A stretch of DNA of 64,000 bases from contig NZ_CP071060.1 in assembly GCF_017161445.1 (NCBI RefSeq), forward strand, positions 2,170,001-2,234,000. Reading direction: 5' to 3'. The DNA is from Niveibacterium microcysteis. Lineage in GTDB: Bacteria > Pseudomonadota > Gammaproteobacteria > Burkholderiales > Rhodocyclaceae. The notes beneath the pieces are model-generated. The model had not been told where the DNA came from and ran no database searches. It worked only from the letters and a program-made list of their open reading frames with translations. Positions 48,309-55,859 of the stretch are shown piece by piece (the first letter of the stretch is position 1; every line of letters begins with the position of its first letter). Made by a program: the position numbers and the translations under genes.

Positions 48309-49721
48309 ATGCGCTGGCTAGCACTCCGTATGTTTCGCCTTCCGATCGAAGTCTTCGCCGCACGAGCCCCGGCTGTCGCGGTGACGCGCGGCCGCGTGCA
48401 GGCAGCGGACGCGGCGGCTGAGGCGCTCGGCGTGCTACCGGGGCAGAAGTTGTCGAGTGCCTTGGGGCTGGCGCCGCAACTGGCAGCCTGCGAGCGCGAT
48501 CTGCTGCGCGAATCGGCTGCCCTGGCCCGTCTGGCTTGCTGGGCCGGCCGCTTCAGCCCGCAGGTCTGCCTCGCGCCGCCAGACGAGTTGCTGATTGATA
48601 TCGGTGGCAGCCTGCGTCTGTTCGGAGGGCTCGCCCCCTTGCTGCAGCAAGCCGCGGCCGGCGTTGCAGCCGAGGCTTACTCGGTCAGTCTCGGGTTGGC
48701 GAGCACGCCGCTGGCTGCGCAGTGGTTTGCGCGCGCCGGTGTGGCACCTGAACTGACACAACGCCCCGCTGACGAACAGACGCAGTTGGCGGAATTGCCG
48801 GTCGCGGTGTTGGGCTTGGACGAGCGTTCGGCGCGCCGGCTTGCGGTGCTCGGGATCGAGCGCGTAGGCACGTTGCAGGCCTTGCCTGCCGCATCGCTTG
48901 CGCGCCGTTTCGGCCCCGCCTTGCCGATGCAGTTGGCACAGGCGCGCGGCGAGTTACCCGATCTGCGTCGATGTTTCGACTTTCCGGAATGTTTCTCCGA
49001 ATACCTTGAATTGCCGGCGCGTGTCGAGCAGGCGCCGATGCTGCTGTTCGGCGCACGCCGGCTTCTGCAGGCGCTGGCTGGGTGGCTCAACGCGCGCGGT
49101 GCGGGCTTGCAGCAATGCGTGCTTGAGCTTGAACACGAGGACAAGGACGACTCGCGGCTGGTCCTTGGCTTTGCCGCACCCACCCGCGATGGCGAGCGTC
49201 TGGTGCGGGTGCTGCGCGAGCGGCTCGATCGGCTTGAACTCGTCGCGCCGGTGGTGGGGCTACGTCTTGTCGCGGAGCGGATCGAGGCGATGCCGGGTGA
49301 GAGCGTGCCCATGTTTGGCGAGGCGGGCACGCAAGGCATAGCACCGGTGATCGAGCGCCTGCGCGCACGCTTGGGGCGTGAGGCCGTGCATGGCATTGCA
49401 ACGGTGGCCGGGCATCGGCCGGAATGCAGCACTGTCGCGCTTGATTGGCCGCAGGAAACCGCATCCAGCGAGGCGCCACTGCGCCCGCTATGGCTCTTGC
49501 GTGAGCCGCGCCCCTTGCAAGAACAAGCCGGGCGACCGCATCACGATGGCCCGCTGCAATTGCTCACCCGCCCCGAACGGATCGAGAGCGGCTGGTGGGA
49601 TACCGGGGAAGGGCTGGGCGATATCCGGCGCGATTACCACGTCGCCCGCTCGGTTCGTGGCGAGTGGCTGTGGATCTACCGCGACGCCAGCGGGTGGTGG
49701 TTGCAGGGGCTGTTCGCATGA
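48309..49721 (+). CDS. imuB: Y-family polymerase-like protein ImuB
   Basis: 470 residues. The opening MRWLALRMFRLPIEVFAARAP lacks the catalytic Asp block of active DinB-type polymerases, as known for ImuB, which serves as a scaffold binding the beta clamp. LDERSARRLAVLGIERVGTLQALP is the HhH region, and the C-terminus GPLQLLTRPERIESGWWD...RDYHVARS...LWIYRDASGWWLQGLFA is characteristic. GGAGG lies 6 nt before the ATG. Its stop overlaps dnaE2 by ATGA. Confidence 0.93.
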   Translation: MRWLALRMFRLPIEVFAARAPAVAVTRGRVQAADAAAEALGVLPGQKLSSALGLAPQLAACERDLLRESAALARLACWAGRFSPQVCLAPPDELLIDIGGSLRLFGGLAPLLQQAAAGVAAEAYSVSLGLASTPLAAQWFARAGVAPELTQRPADEQTQLAELPVAVLGLDERSARRLAVLGIERVGTLQALPAASLARRFGPALPMQLAQARGELPDLRRCFDFPECFSEYLELPARVEQAPMLLFGARRLLQALAGWLNARGAGLQQCVLELEHEDKDDSRLVLGFAAPTRDGERLVRVLRERLDRLELVAPVVGLRLVAERIEAMPGESVPMFGEAGTQGIAPVIERLRARLGREAVHGIATVAGHRPECSTVALDWPQETASSEAPLRPLWLLREPRPLQEQAGRPHHDGPLQLLTRPERIESGWWDTGEGLGDIRRDYHVARSVRGEWLWIYRDASGWWLQGLFA

Positions 49722-52700
49722 AGCCGCTACCGGCCTACGCCGAACTTCACTGCATTTCGAACTTCAGTTTTCTGCGTGGTGCTTCGCATCCGGAAGAACT
49801 GGTCGAGCGCGCCTACCGGCTTGGCTATACCGCGCTGGCGATTACCGACGAGTGCTCGTTTGCCGGCGCGGTGCGCGCCTTCGATGCCTGGCGGCAACTG
49901 CGTGAGGCGGCGGGCGACGATTTCGACTTCCGACTGATCCATGGCGCCGAGTTTCGCTTCGAGTGCGGCCTGAAGCTGGTGCTGCTGGCGAAGAACCGCG
50001 CCGGCTACGGCAACCTCTCGGCGCTTATCACGCTAGGCCGGCGGCGGGCCGAAAAGGGGGAGTACCGCCTGGTGCGTGGGGATCTGGAATCCGTGTCGCC
50101 CAGCGGCGCAGTGCCGGACTGTTTTGCGCTATGGGTGCCGGATGAGCGCCTGAGTGTGGAAGACGGCCGCTGGCTCGCGCAGCGCTTCCCAGGCCGCATC
50201 TGGTTGGCGGTGGAACTGCACAGCGGGCCGGATGACGCGGCGCGGTTGGCTGCACTGCAGGCGCTGGCCGAAGCCTGCGGCATGCCCTGCGTGGCGAGTG
50301 GTGACGTGCACATGCATGCGCGTCTGCGCCGCCCGTTGCAGGATGTGCTGACCGCGATCCGCCTGAACACCACGGTGTTCGAGGCGGGCGACAAGCTCTA
50401 CCCGAATGCCGAACGTCACCTGCGGCAGCCGCTGCGGCTATCGCGTCTGTACCCCGCTGCGATGCTGGAGGAATCGGCCCGTATCGCAGCACAGTGCAAT
50501 TTCACGCTGGACGAATTGCGTTACGAATACCCGGACGAAATCGTGCCGCACGGCGAAACGCCGACCAGCTACCTGCGGCGCGAAACCTTCGCCGGCCTCG
50601 CGAGGCGCTATCCGGACGGCGTGCCGGAGAAGGTGCTGGGTGACGTCGAAAACGAACTCGCGCTGATCGCAGAGCTCAAATACGAGCCCTTCTTCCTCAC
50701 GGTGTACGACATCGTCTGCTTCGCGAAGCGCGAGGGCATCCTGTGCCAGGGGCGCGGCTCGGCTGCCAATTCCATCGTCTGCTACGCGCTGGGCATCACC
50801 GAGGTCGACCCGATGCGTGCCTTCCTGCTGTTCGGGCGTTTCATGTCGCGCGAACGAGACGAGCCACCGGATATCGATGTCGACTTCGAGCACGAGCGGC
50901 GCGAAATCGTGATCCAGTACATCTATCGGAAATACACACGGGAGCGCGCCGCGCTGGCCGCGACACTGATCCGCTACCGCACCAAGGGCGCACTGCGTGA
51001 CGCGGGGCGGGCGTTGGGTTTCGGCATCGAGCAGATCGACGCGCTGTCCGGCTCACTGGCATGGTGGGACAAGCGCGAGCACCTGCCCGAACGGCTCGCC
51101 GAAATCGGGCTCGATGCGAAAAGCCCGCGCGTATCGAAGTGGCTGGCGCTCACCAACATGCTGCTCGGTTTCCCTCGCCACCTCTCGCAGCATGTGGGCG
51201 GCTTCGTGATTTCGCAGGGGCCCTTGGCCCGCCTGGTGCCGGTGGAAAACGCCGCGATGCCGGATCGCTCGGTGATCCAGTGGGACAAGGAAGATCTGGA
51301 AACACTCGGCCTGCTGAAGGTGGATGTGCTGGCGCTGGGCATGCTCACCGCGCTCAAGCGATCGCTCGATCTGGTCAGCCAGCGGCGCGGGCGCCCCTTC
51401 GCCTTGCAGGACATCCCGCCCAAGGATGCCGCGACCTTCGAGATGCTGTGCCACGCTGATTCGGTGGGCGTTTTCCAGGTCGAATCACGCGCACAGATGA
51501 GCATGCTGCCGCGCCTCAAACCGCGCACTTACTACGACCTGGTGGTGCAGGTGGCGATCGTGCGGCCGGGGCCGATCCAGGGCGACATGGTGCATCCCTA
51601 CCTCGCCTATCGTGCCGACCCCGCCATGGCGCAGGCCGCCATGAATCGCCTGCCGAAAGAGGTGGCCGATGTGCTGACGCGCACCTGCGGCGTGCCGATC
51701 TTCCAGGAACAGGTGATGAAGCTCGCCGAGGTGGCCGCCGGCTTCACGCCTGGCGAGGCTGACCAACTGCGGCGCGCGATGGCCTCATGGCGGCATAAGG
51801 GGCATATCGACCGCTTCAAGGACAAACTGCGCGCCGGCATGGCCGCCAAGGGGCATCCGCCTGAATTTGCCGAAGCGCTGTGCCGGCAGATCGAAGGCTT
51901 CGGCGACTACGGCTTCCCTGAGTCGCACGCGGCAAGCTTTGCGCTGCTGGCCTACAGCTCGGCCTGGATGAAACGACATGAGCCGGAAGCCTTTCTCTGT
52001 GGGCTGCTCAACAGCCAGCCGATGGGTTTCTATGCGCCGTCTCAACTGGTGCAGGATGCGCGCCGCCATGGCGTACAAGTGCTGCCGGTGGATGTGATGA
52101 AGAGCGGCTGGGAGAGCGGTTTCGAGTACCTGCCCGGTGCGCGGCGGCCCGGGGTGCGGCTGGGCTTGCGCGAGATCCGTGGCTACCCGCAAGCAGCGGC
52201 AGCGCGTGTCGTCGCCGCACGCGAACGGGGTGCGTTCAGCTGCGTCGACGATCTCGCGCACCGCGCGATGCAAGGCGCACGTGAGCTGGAATTGTTGGCC
52301 GGCGCGGGCGCGCTGAAGCCGCTCGCCGGGCACCGGCGACAAGCGGCCTGGCAGGTCAGCGGCGTGCAGCGGCAGGGCGATCTGTTCGACAGCGCGCCGC
52401 CAGCCGAGGCGCCAGTGCAATTCGCTGCACCGCGCGAAGGGGAGGAGATCGTTGCGGATTTCGCCGCCACGGGTTTGTCACTCGGCCGCCATCCGCTCGC
52501 GCTCTTGCGTGATCGCCTGAGTGCGCGGCGCTTCCTGGCAGCGAGCACGATTCGTGAGATGCAGCACCGTGCGCTGGTGCGCGCGGCAGGCATCGTCATC
52601 GGCCGTCAGCGCCCTGGCACGGCGCGTGGCGTGATTTTCGTGACGCTGGAAGACGAAACCGGGCAGGCGAATATCGTCGTTTATGCCGATCTTTCCGAGC

Positions 52701-52852
52701 GCCAGCGCCGCGAGTTGCTCGGCGCACGCTTGCTGGGTGTGTATGGGCAATTGCAGCGTGAGGGCGAAGTCGTGCACGTGCTGGCCAAGCGTCTGGTGGA
52801 CCTCACGCCCTGGCTTGGCGCGCTACCTACAGCGAGCCGCGACTTTCATTGA
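49718..52852 (+). CDS. dnaE2: error-prone DNA polymerase III alpha-like subunit
   Basis: 1044 residues. The N-terminal PHP domain begins YAELHCISNFSFLRGASHPEELVERA. Polymerase core motifs include QGRGSAANSIVCYALGITEVDP and PDIDVDFEHERRE with the catalytic Asp pair, then GRALG and the C-terminal OB region (GVIFVTLEDETGQANIVVY). Length suits DnaE2, not the 1160-residue replicative DnaE. It performs translesion synthesis with ImuB after DNA damage. The start overlaps imuB by 4 bp, which decides it against the longer frame from 49595. Confidence 0.96.
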   Translation: MKPLPAYAELHCISNFSFLRGASHPEELVERAYRLGYTALAITDECSFAGAVRAFDAWRQLREAAGDDFDFRLIHGAEFRFECGLKLVLLAKNRAGYGNLSALITLGRRRAEKGEYRLVRGDLESVSPSGAVPDCFALWVPDERLSVEDGRWLAQRFPGRIWLAVELHSGPDDAARLAALQALAEACGMPCVASGDVHMHARLRRPLQDVLTAIRLNTTVFEAGDKLYPNAERHLRQPLRLSRLYPAAMLEESARIAAQCNFTLDELRYEYPDEIVPHGETPTSYLRRETFAGLARRYPDGVPEKVLGDVENELALIAELKYEPFFLTVYDIVCFAKREGILCQGRGSAANSIVCYALGITEVDPMRAFLLFGRFMSRERDEPPDIDVDFEHERREIVIQYIYRKYTRERAALAATLIRYRTKGALRDAGRALGFGIEQIDALSGSLAWWDKREHLPERLAEIGLDAKSPRVSKWLALTNMLLGFPRHLSQHVGGFVISQGPLARLVPVENAAMPDRSVIQWDKEDLETLGLLKVDVLALGMLTALKRSLDLVSQRRGRPFALQDIPPKDAATFEMLCHADSVGVFQVESRAQMSMLPRLKPRTYYDLVVQVAIVRPGPIQGDMVHPYLAYRADPAMAQAAMNRLPKEVADVLTRTCGVPIFQEQVMKLAEVAAGFTPGEADQLRRAMASWRHKGHIDRFKDKLRAGMAAKGHPPEFAEALCRQIEGFGDYGFPESHAASFALLAYSSAWMKRHEPEAFLCGLLNSQPMGFYAPSQLVQDARRHGVQVLPVDVMKSGWESGFEYLPGARRPGVRLGLREIRGYPQAAAARVVAARERGAFSCVDDLAHRAMQGARELELLAGAGALKPLAGHRRQAAWQVSGVQRQGDLFDSAPPAEAPVQFAAPREGEEIVADFAATGLSLGRHPLALLRDRLSARRFLAASTIREMQHRALVRAAGIVIGRQRPGTARGVIFVTLEDETGQANIVVYADLSERQRRELLGARLLGVYGQLQREGEVVHVLAKRLVDLTPWLGALPTASRDFH

Positions 52853-52871
52853 GTTACGAGCGCAGCTGGCG

Positions 52872-54083
52872 CTAGAACAGTATCTTGACCAGACGGGAGA
52901 TCAACTCTTCCAGCGGCATCATTGTCAGCACGAGCGGACTTAGTGGTGCGACGATCGCAGCGGCCAGCCGAATCAGGGTGTCGCGCGTAATCGGTGCGAC
53001 GCGCATGCCGGCAATGATCTGCAGGCTGTTGTTCAGATCGGAGAGTGACTGGATGTCGGGGCTGCCGAGCAGCGATTCGTTCGCCGGCGCGCCGCCACGC
53101 AGCCACTTGCTATCGAACTCCTGCGCATAGTGCTGGGCGAGGGCGCCGTATTCCAGCAAGCCGGTGCGCTTCACTTCCGCGAGTCGCGGCGCAAACACCA
53201 GCAGCGGCACCAGCACAACGGCCAGCAGCACAATGACCAGCGCAATGATCTCGTACTTGAACGACAGCAACGGCGCGCCGAGGTAGAGGATGCGATTGGC
53301 GAGATTGCCGGCAAGCAATGCGCCGTGTGCCAGCAGGAGCGGCATGAATGCGAACGTGGTGCCGGCAAGAAAGCCCAGGCCACCGAGCCGATCCGGATGG
53401 ATCGGCGACAGCACAAGCTCGATGCGCGACACCTGCCACAGGAAGCGCATCCAGATAAACAGGCGGAAGTACCAACGCAGCAGCAGGAACTGGAAGACTG
53501 GCAGGCTCACATAGCCTAGCCAGACCCCGGCAAGCGTCAGCTGCGAGCCGTCCGCCGACGCCGTCGAGTACCAGGTATTCGCGTCCAGCGCGGTGTATTG
53601 CCGCCAGATCAGTTGAACCCCGACGCCATACACCACTGCCAAAAGCAGCACTTCGGCCGCGGTCGAGTTGCGTAGCCGCAGCGCTGAATCGATCGCCGCA
53701 TTGAAGCGTTCCATGGCGCCTGCGGGGATCAGCTTGCGCTCGACAAACTGCTTGACCAGCACCCGCATGCGCTGATGAACAATCAGTTCGGCAATGATCA
53801 GCAGCGGAACGACAACCAGAAATCGACCGTGGGCTTCGAAATCGTAGAGAAAGGGAACCGCCAGCCTGCCCTGCAGCAGATTGCCCTGAAGCGCTGACAG
53901 CACCAGCAGCGGCAGCCAGCAGAACAGCGCGATCACACCAATACGCTGACCAACAAGGTGCAATTCATTGTCAGACAGATGCGCACGGCGCAGTGCCTGG
54001 AAAAGCGGGCCGCCCAGCACGAGCGAGAAGTCGGCCGGGTCCCGGAGAACCTCGTGATGCGGTGTGTGCTCGCTCATTCTCAT
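52872..54083 (-). CDS. polytopic membrane protein of unknown function
   Basis: 403 residues with about six membrane helices (for example IGVIALFCWLPLLVLSAL, FLVVVPLLIIAELIV, EIIALVIVLLAVVLVPLLVF). The motif RMRVLVKQFVERKLIP, the loop SPIHPDRLGGLGFLAG, and YGALAQHYAQEFDSKWLRG recur in an uncharacterised proteobacterial family I recognise only by pattern. GGGGA lies 9 nt before the first ATG (54083); 54077 is an alternative. It is convergent with dnaE2. Confidence 0.8.
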   Translation of the reverse strand: MRMSEHTPHHEVLRDPADFSLVLGGPLFQALRRAHLSDNELHLVGQRIGVIALFCWLPLLVLSALQGNLLQGRLAVPFLYDFEAHGRFLVVVPLLIIAELIVHQRMRVLVKQFVERKLIPAGAMERFNAAIDSALRLRNSTAAEVLLLAVVYGVGVQLIWRQYTALDANTWYSTASADGSQLTLAGVWLGYVSLPVFQFLLLRWYFRLFIWMRFLWQVSRIELVLSPIHPDRLGGLGFLAGTTFAFMPLLLAHGALLAGNLANRILYLGAPLLSFKYEIIALVIVLLAVVLVPLLVFAPRLAEVKRTGLLEYGALAQHYAQEFDSKWLRGGAPANESLLGSPDIQSLSDLNNSLQIIAGMRVAPITRDTLIRLAAAIVAPLSPLVLTMMPLEELISRLVKILF

Positions 54084-54370
54084 TCTGGTCTATCCCCGAA
54101 CTCGATCGAATCCGTCGTCGGCCTGGCACGCGCTGGATCGGTGCCGCTCAACAATGGACGACACACCGGACAGCCGCCTCCTACTTGATTGTGGGTCGTA
54201 GCGAAACGCAATGCCAGCGCGCGGCGCCTGCCCGGTTGACGCGCCTCAGCAGGCCGCTGGATAGCGCGGAGCGCAGCGTGGTGCAGTCGCGATGGAACGC
54301 GGGCGGCTGGTTTGCGGTCGAACCGCCGTTGTACGACACTCCATCAATCACCACATCACGACGGCCCATC

Positions 54371-55084
54371 ATGAGCGAAGCCTTACAGAAGCCCGATACC
54401 GCTGCGATCCAGCCCGTGTCGGCGCGGATTCGCGAGCGGATCTATCGCGCAAAACAGCGCTTTCACGCAAACGACAACATCTCCGCCTTCCTTGAGCCCG
54501 GCGATCTCGAAGCCTTGCTGGACGAAGTGGAAGGCAAGATGCGAGGCGTGCTCGAAAGCCTTGTGATCGATACCGAGAGCGACCACAACACACAGGACAC
54601 CGCACGCCGTGTTGCAAAGATGTACCTCACGGAAGTCTTTCGGGGGCGCTACATGCCGGCCCCGGCGGTAACCGAGTTCCCGAACGCCGAGCGCCTCAAT
54701 GAACTGATGATCGTTGGCCCGATCACGGTCCGCAGCGCCTGCAGCCATCACTTCTGCCCGATCATGGGGCGGCTGTGGATCGGGCTGATGCCCAACGAAC
54801 ACTCGAACCTGATCGGCTTGTCGAAGTACTCGCGACTCGCCGAATGGGTCATGAGCCGGCCGCAGATCCAGGAAGAGGCGATCACGCAGATGGCTGAATT
54901 GTTGATGCGCAAGGTGAGCCCGGATGGCCTTGCGGTGGTCATGGAGGCGGACCACTTCTGCATGCACTGGCGCGGAGTGAAGGATTCTGAGACCAAGATG
55001 ATCAACAGCGTCATGCGCGGTTCCTTCCTCAAGGATGCAGCGCTGCGCCGCGAGTTTCTCTCACTCATCAACCTGAAAAACTGA
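54371..55084 (+). CDS. folE: GTP cyclohydrolase I
   Basis: 237 residues. The zinc site is visible as CSHHFCPIMG (Cys, His) and FCMHWRG (Cys). DTARRVAKMYLTEVFRG and GLSKYSRLAEWVMSRPQIQE are further FolE blocks. It makes dihydroneopterin triphosphate from GTP for folate or pterin synthesis. A BLUF photoreceptor gene starts 7 bp after the stop. The upstream gap (54084-54370) shows no clear regulatory site; the longer open frame through it is not coding in my view. Confidence 0.94.
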   Translation: MSEALQKPDTAAIQPVSARIRERIYRAKQRFHANDNISAFLEPGDLEALLDEVEGKMRGVLESLVIDTESDHNTQDTARRVAKMYLTEVFRGRYMPAPAVTEFPNAERLNELMIVGPITVRSACSHHFCPIMGRLWIGLMPNEHSNLIGLSKYSRLAEWVMSRPQIQEEAITQMAELLMRKVSPDGLAVVMEADHFCMHWRGVKDSETKMINSVMRGSFLKDAALRREFLSLINLKN

Positions 55085-55091
55085 GGCTCCG

Positions 55092-55517
55092 ATGCTTGTT
55101 CGTTTGCTCTACGCCAGCCGCGCGGCATCGCCGCTTACTGCTCCCGTGGTGGACGCGATCCTCGCGCAGTCGCGCGACCACAACCCCAAGCTCGGCATCA
55201 CCGGCATGCTCTGCTACAGCGACGACCTTTTTCTGCAGGTGCTGGAAGGCGGGCGTGATGAGGTGTGCGAGCTGTTCAACACGATCGTTCGCGACGATCG
55301 GCACACCAAGGTCCGAATCCTGAGTTTCGAGGAGATCCCGGAACGGCGCTTCGGCGCATGGACCATGGGCCATGTGAACATCGCCCGCGTGAATCCTTCG
55401 CTCTTGCTCAAGTACGCCGAACGCCCGGTACTCGATCCGTTTGCCTGCTCGGGGCGCGCATCGATGGCGCTACTCGATGAGCTGATTGCAACGGCGTCGG
55501 TCATCGGTCGCTGTTGA
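55092..55517 (+). CDS. BLUF-domain blue-light photoreceptor
   Basis: 141 residues, a single BLUF domain. RLLYASRA carries the photoactive Tyr7, HNPKLGITGMLCY the Asn, DDLFLQVLEGG the Gln that rearranges around flavin, and RFGAWTMGHV the Trp/Met. It binds FAD non-covalently and signals blue light, probably through a partner because no output domain is present. It is 7 bp downstream of folE, so light sensing and pterin synthesis share a transcript. Confidence 0.93.
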   Translation: MLVRLLYASRAASPLTAPVVDAILAQSRDHNPKLGITGMLCYSDDLFLQVLEGGRDEVCELFNTIVRDDRHTKVRILSFEEIPERRFGAWTMGHVNIARVNPSLLLKYAERPVLDPFACSGRASMALLDELIATASVIGRC

Positions 55518-55532
55518 TCCTTGGACTCAAAG

Positions 55533-55555
55533 GGCCGGCGTGCAATGCGCCGGCC
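55533..55555 (+). terminator. terminator-like hairpin after folE-BLUF
   Basis: GGCCGGCG (55533-55540), 7-nt loop, CGCCGGCC (55548-55555): 8-bp GC stem 16 bp after the BLUF stop. The tail (TGGTCTG) has few U, so termination may be partial. Confidence 0.55.
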
Positions 55556-55793
55556 TGGTCTGATCGCCGTTGAAGCAATGCAGACCGTGCAAATGCTGCT
55601 TGCAAGCCCATCGTCCTCCAAATAGACTCCACTCGATAATTCAAAAAGCATATCCGGCGCGCGGATCATCGGGAACGGACTACGGTTCGTGCTCGGCCAT
55701 GCGCGTCGTCCTCGTCGCCCGGAACGGTCATGCCGGGTTGCTCGCTGCGCGCAGGTCGCCGCGGCGGACGCCACTCCCGATTACGCGTAGCGA

Positions 55794-55829
55794 TGCCGGT
55801 CATTCCGGCACGCAGGGGCCAGTTGCCCC
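55794..55829 (+). promoter_or_regulatory. two tandem hairpins in the amylase 5' leader
   Basis: TGCCGG-TCATT-CCGGCA (55794-55810) and GGGGC-CAGTT-GCCCC (55815-55829), followed by GTTTCGTT and then the ribosome site AGAGGAG (55843-55849) and the ATG at 55860. The pair could act as an attenuator or stabilise the leader. Confidence 0.4.
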
Positions 55830-55859
55830 GTTTCGTTCAATCCAGAGGAGTGAAGCTGA

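Larger units (their letters stand above)
55518..55859. other. 342-bp region between the BLUF gene and the amylase
   Basis: Holds a terminator for folE-BLUF (55533-55555) and two tandem hairpins in the amylase leader (annotated separately). The palindrome TACGCGTA (55782-55789) could be the core of a LacI-type operator, but this is weak. No gene is supported. Confidence 0.45.
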
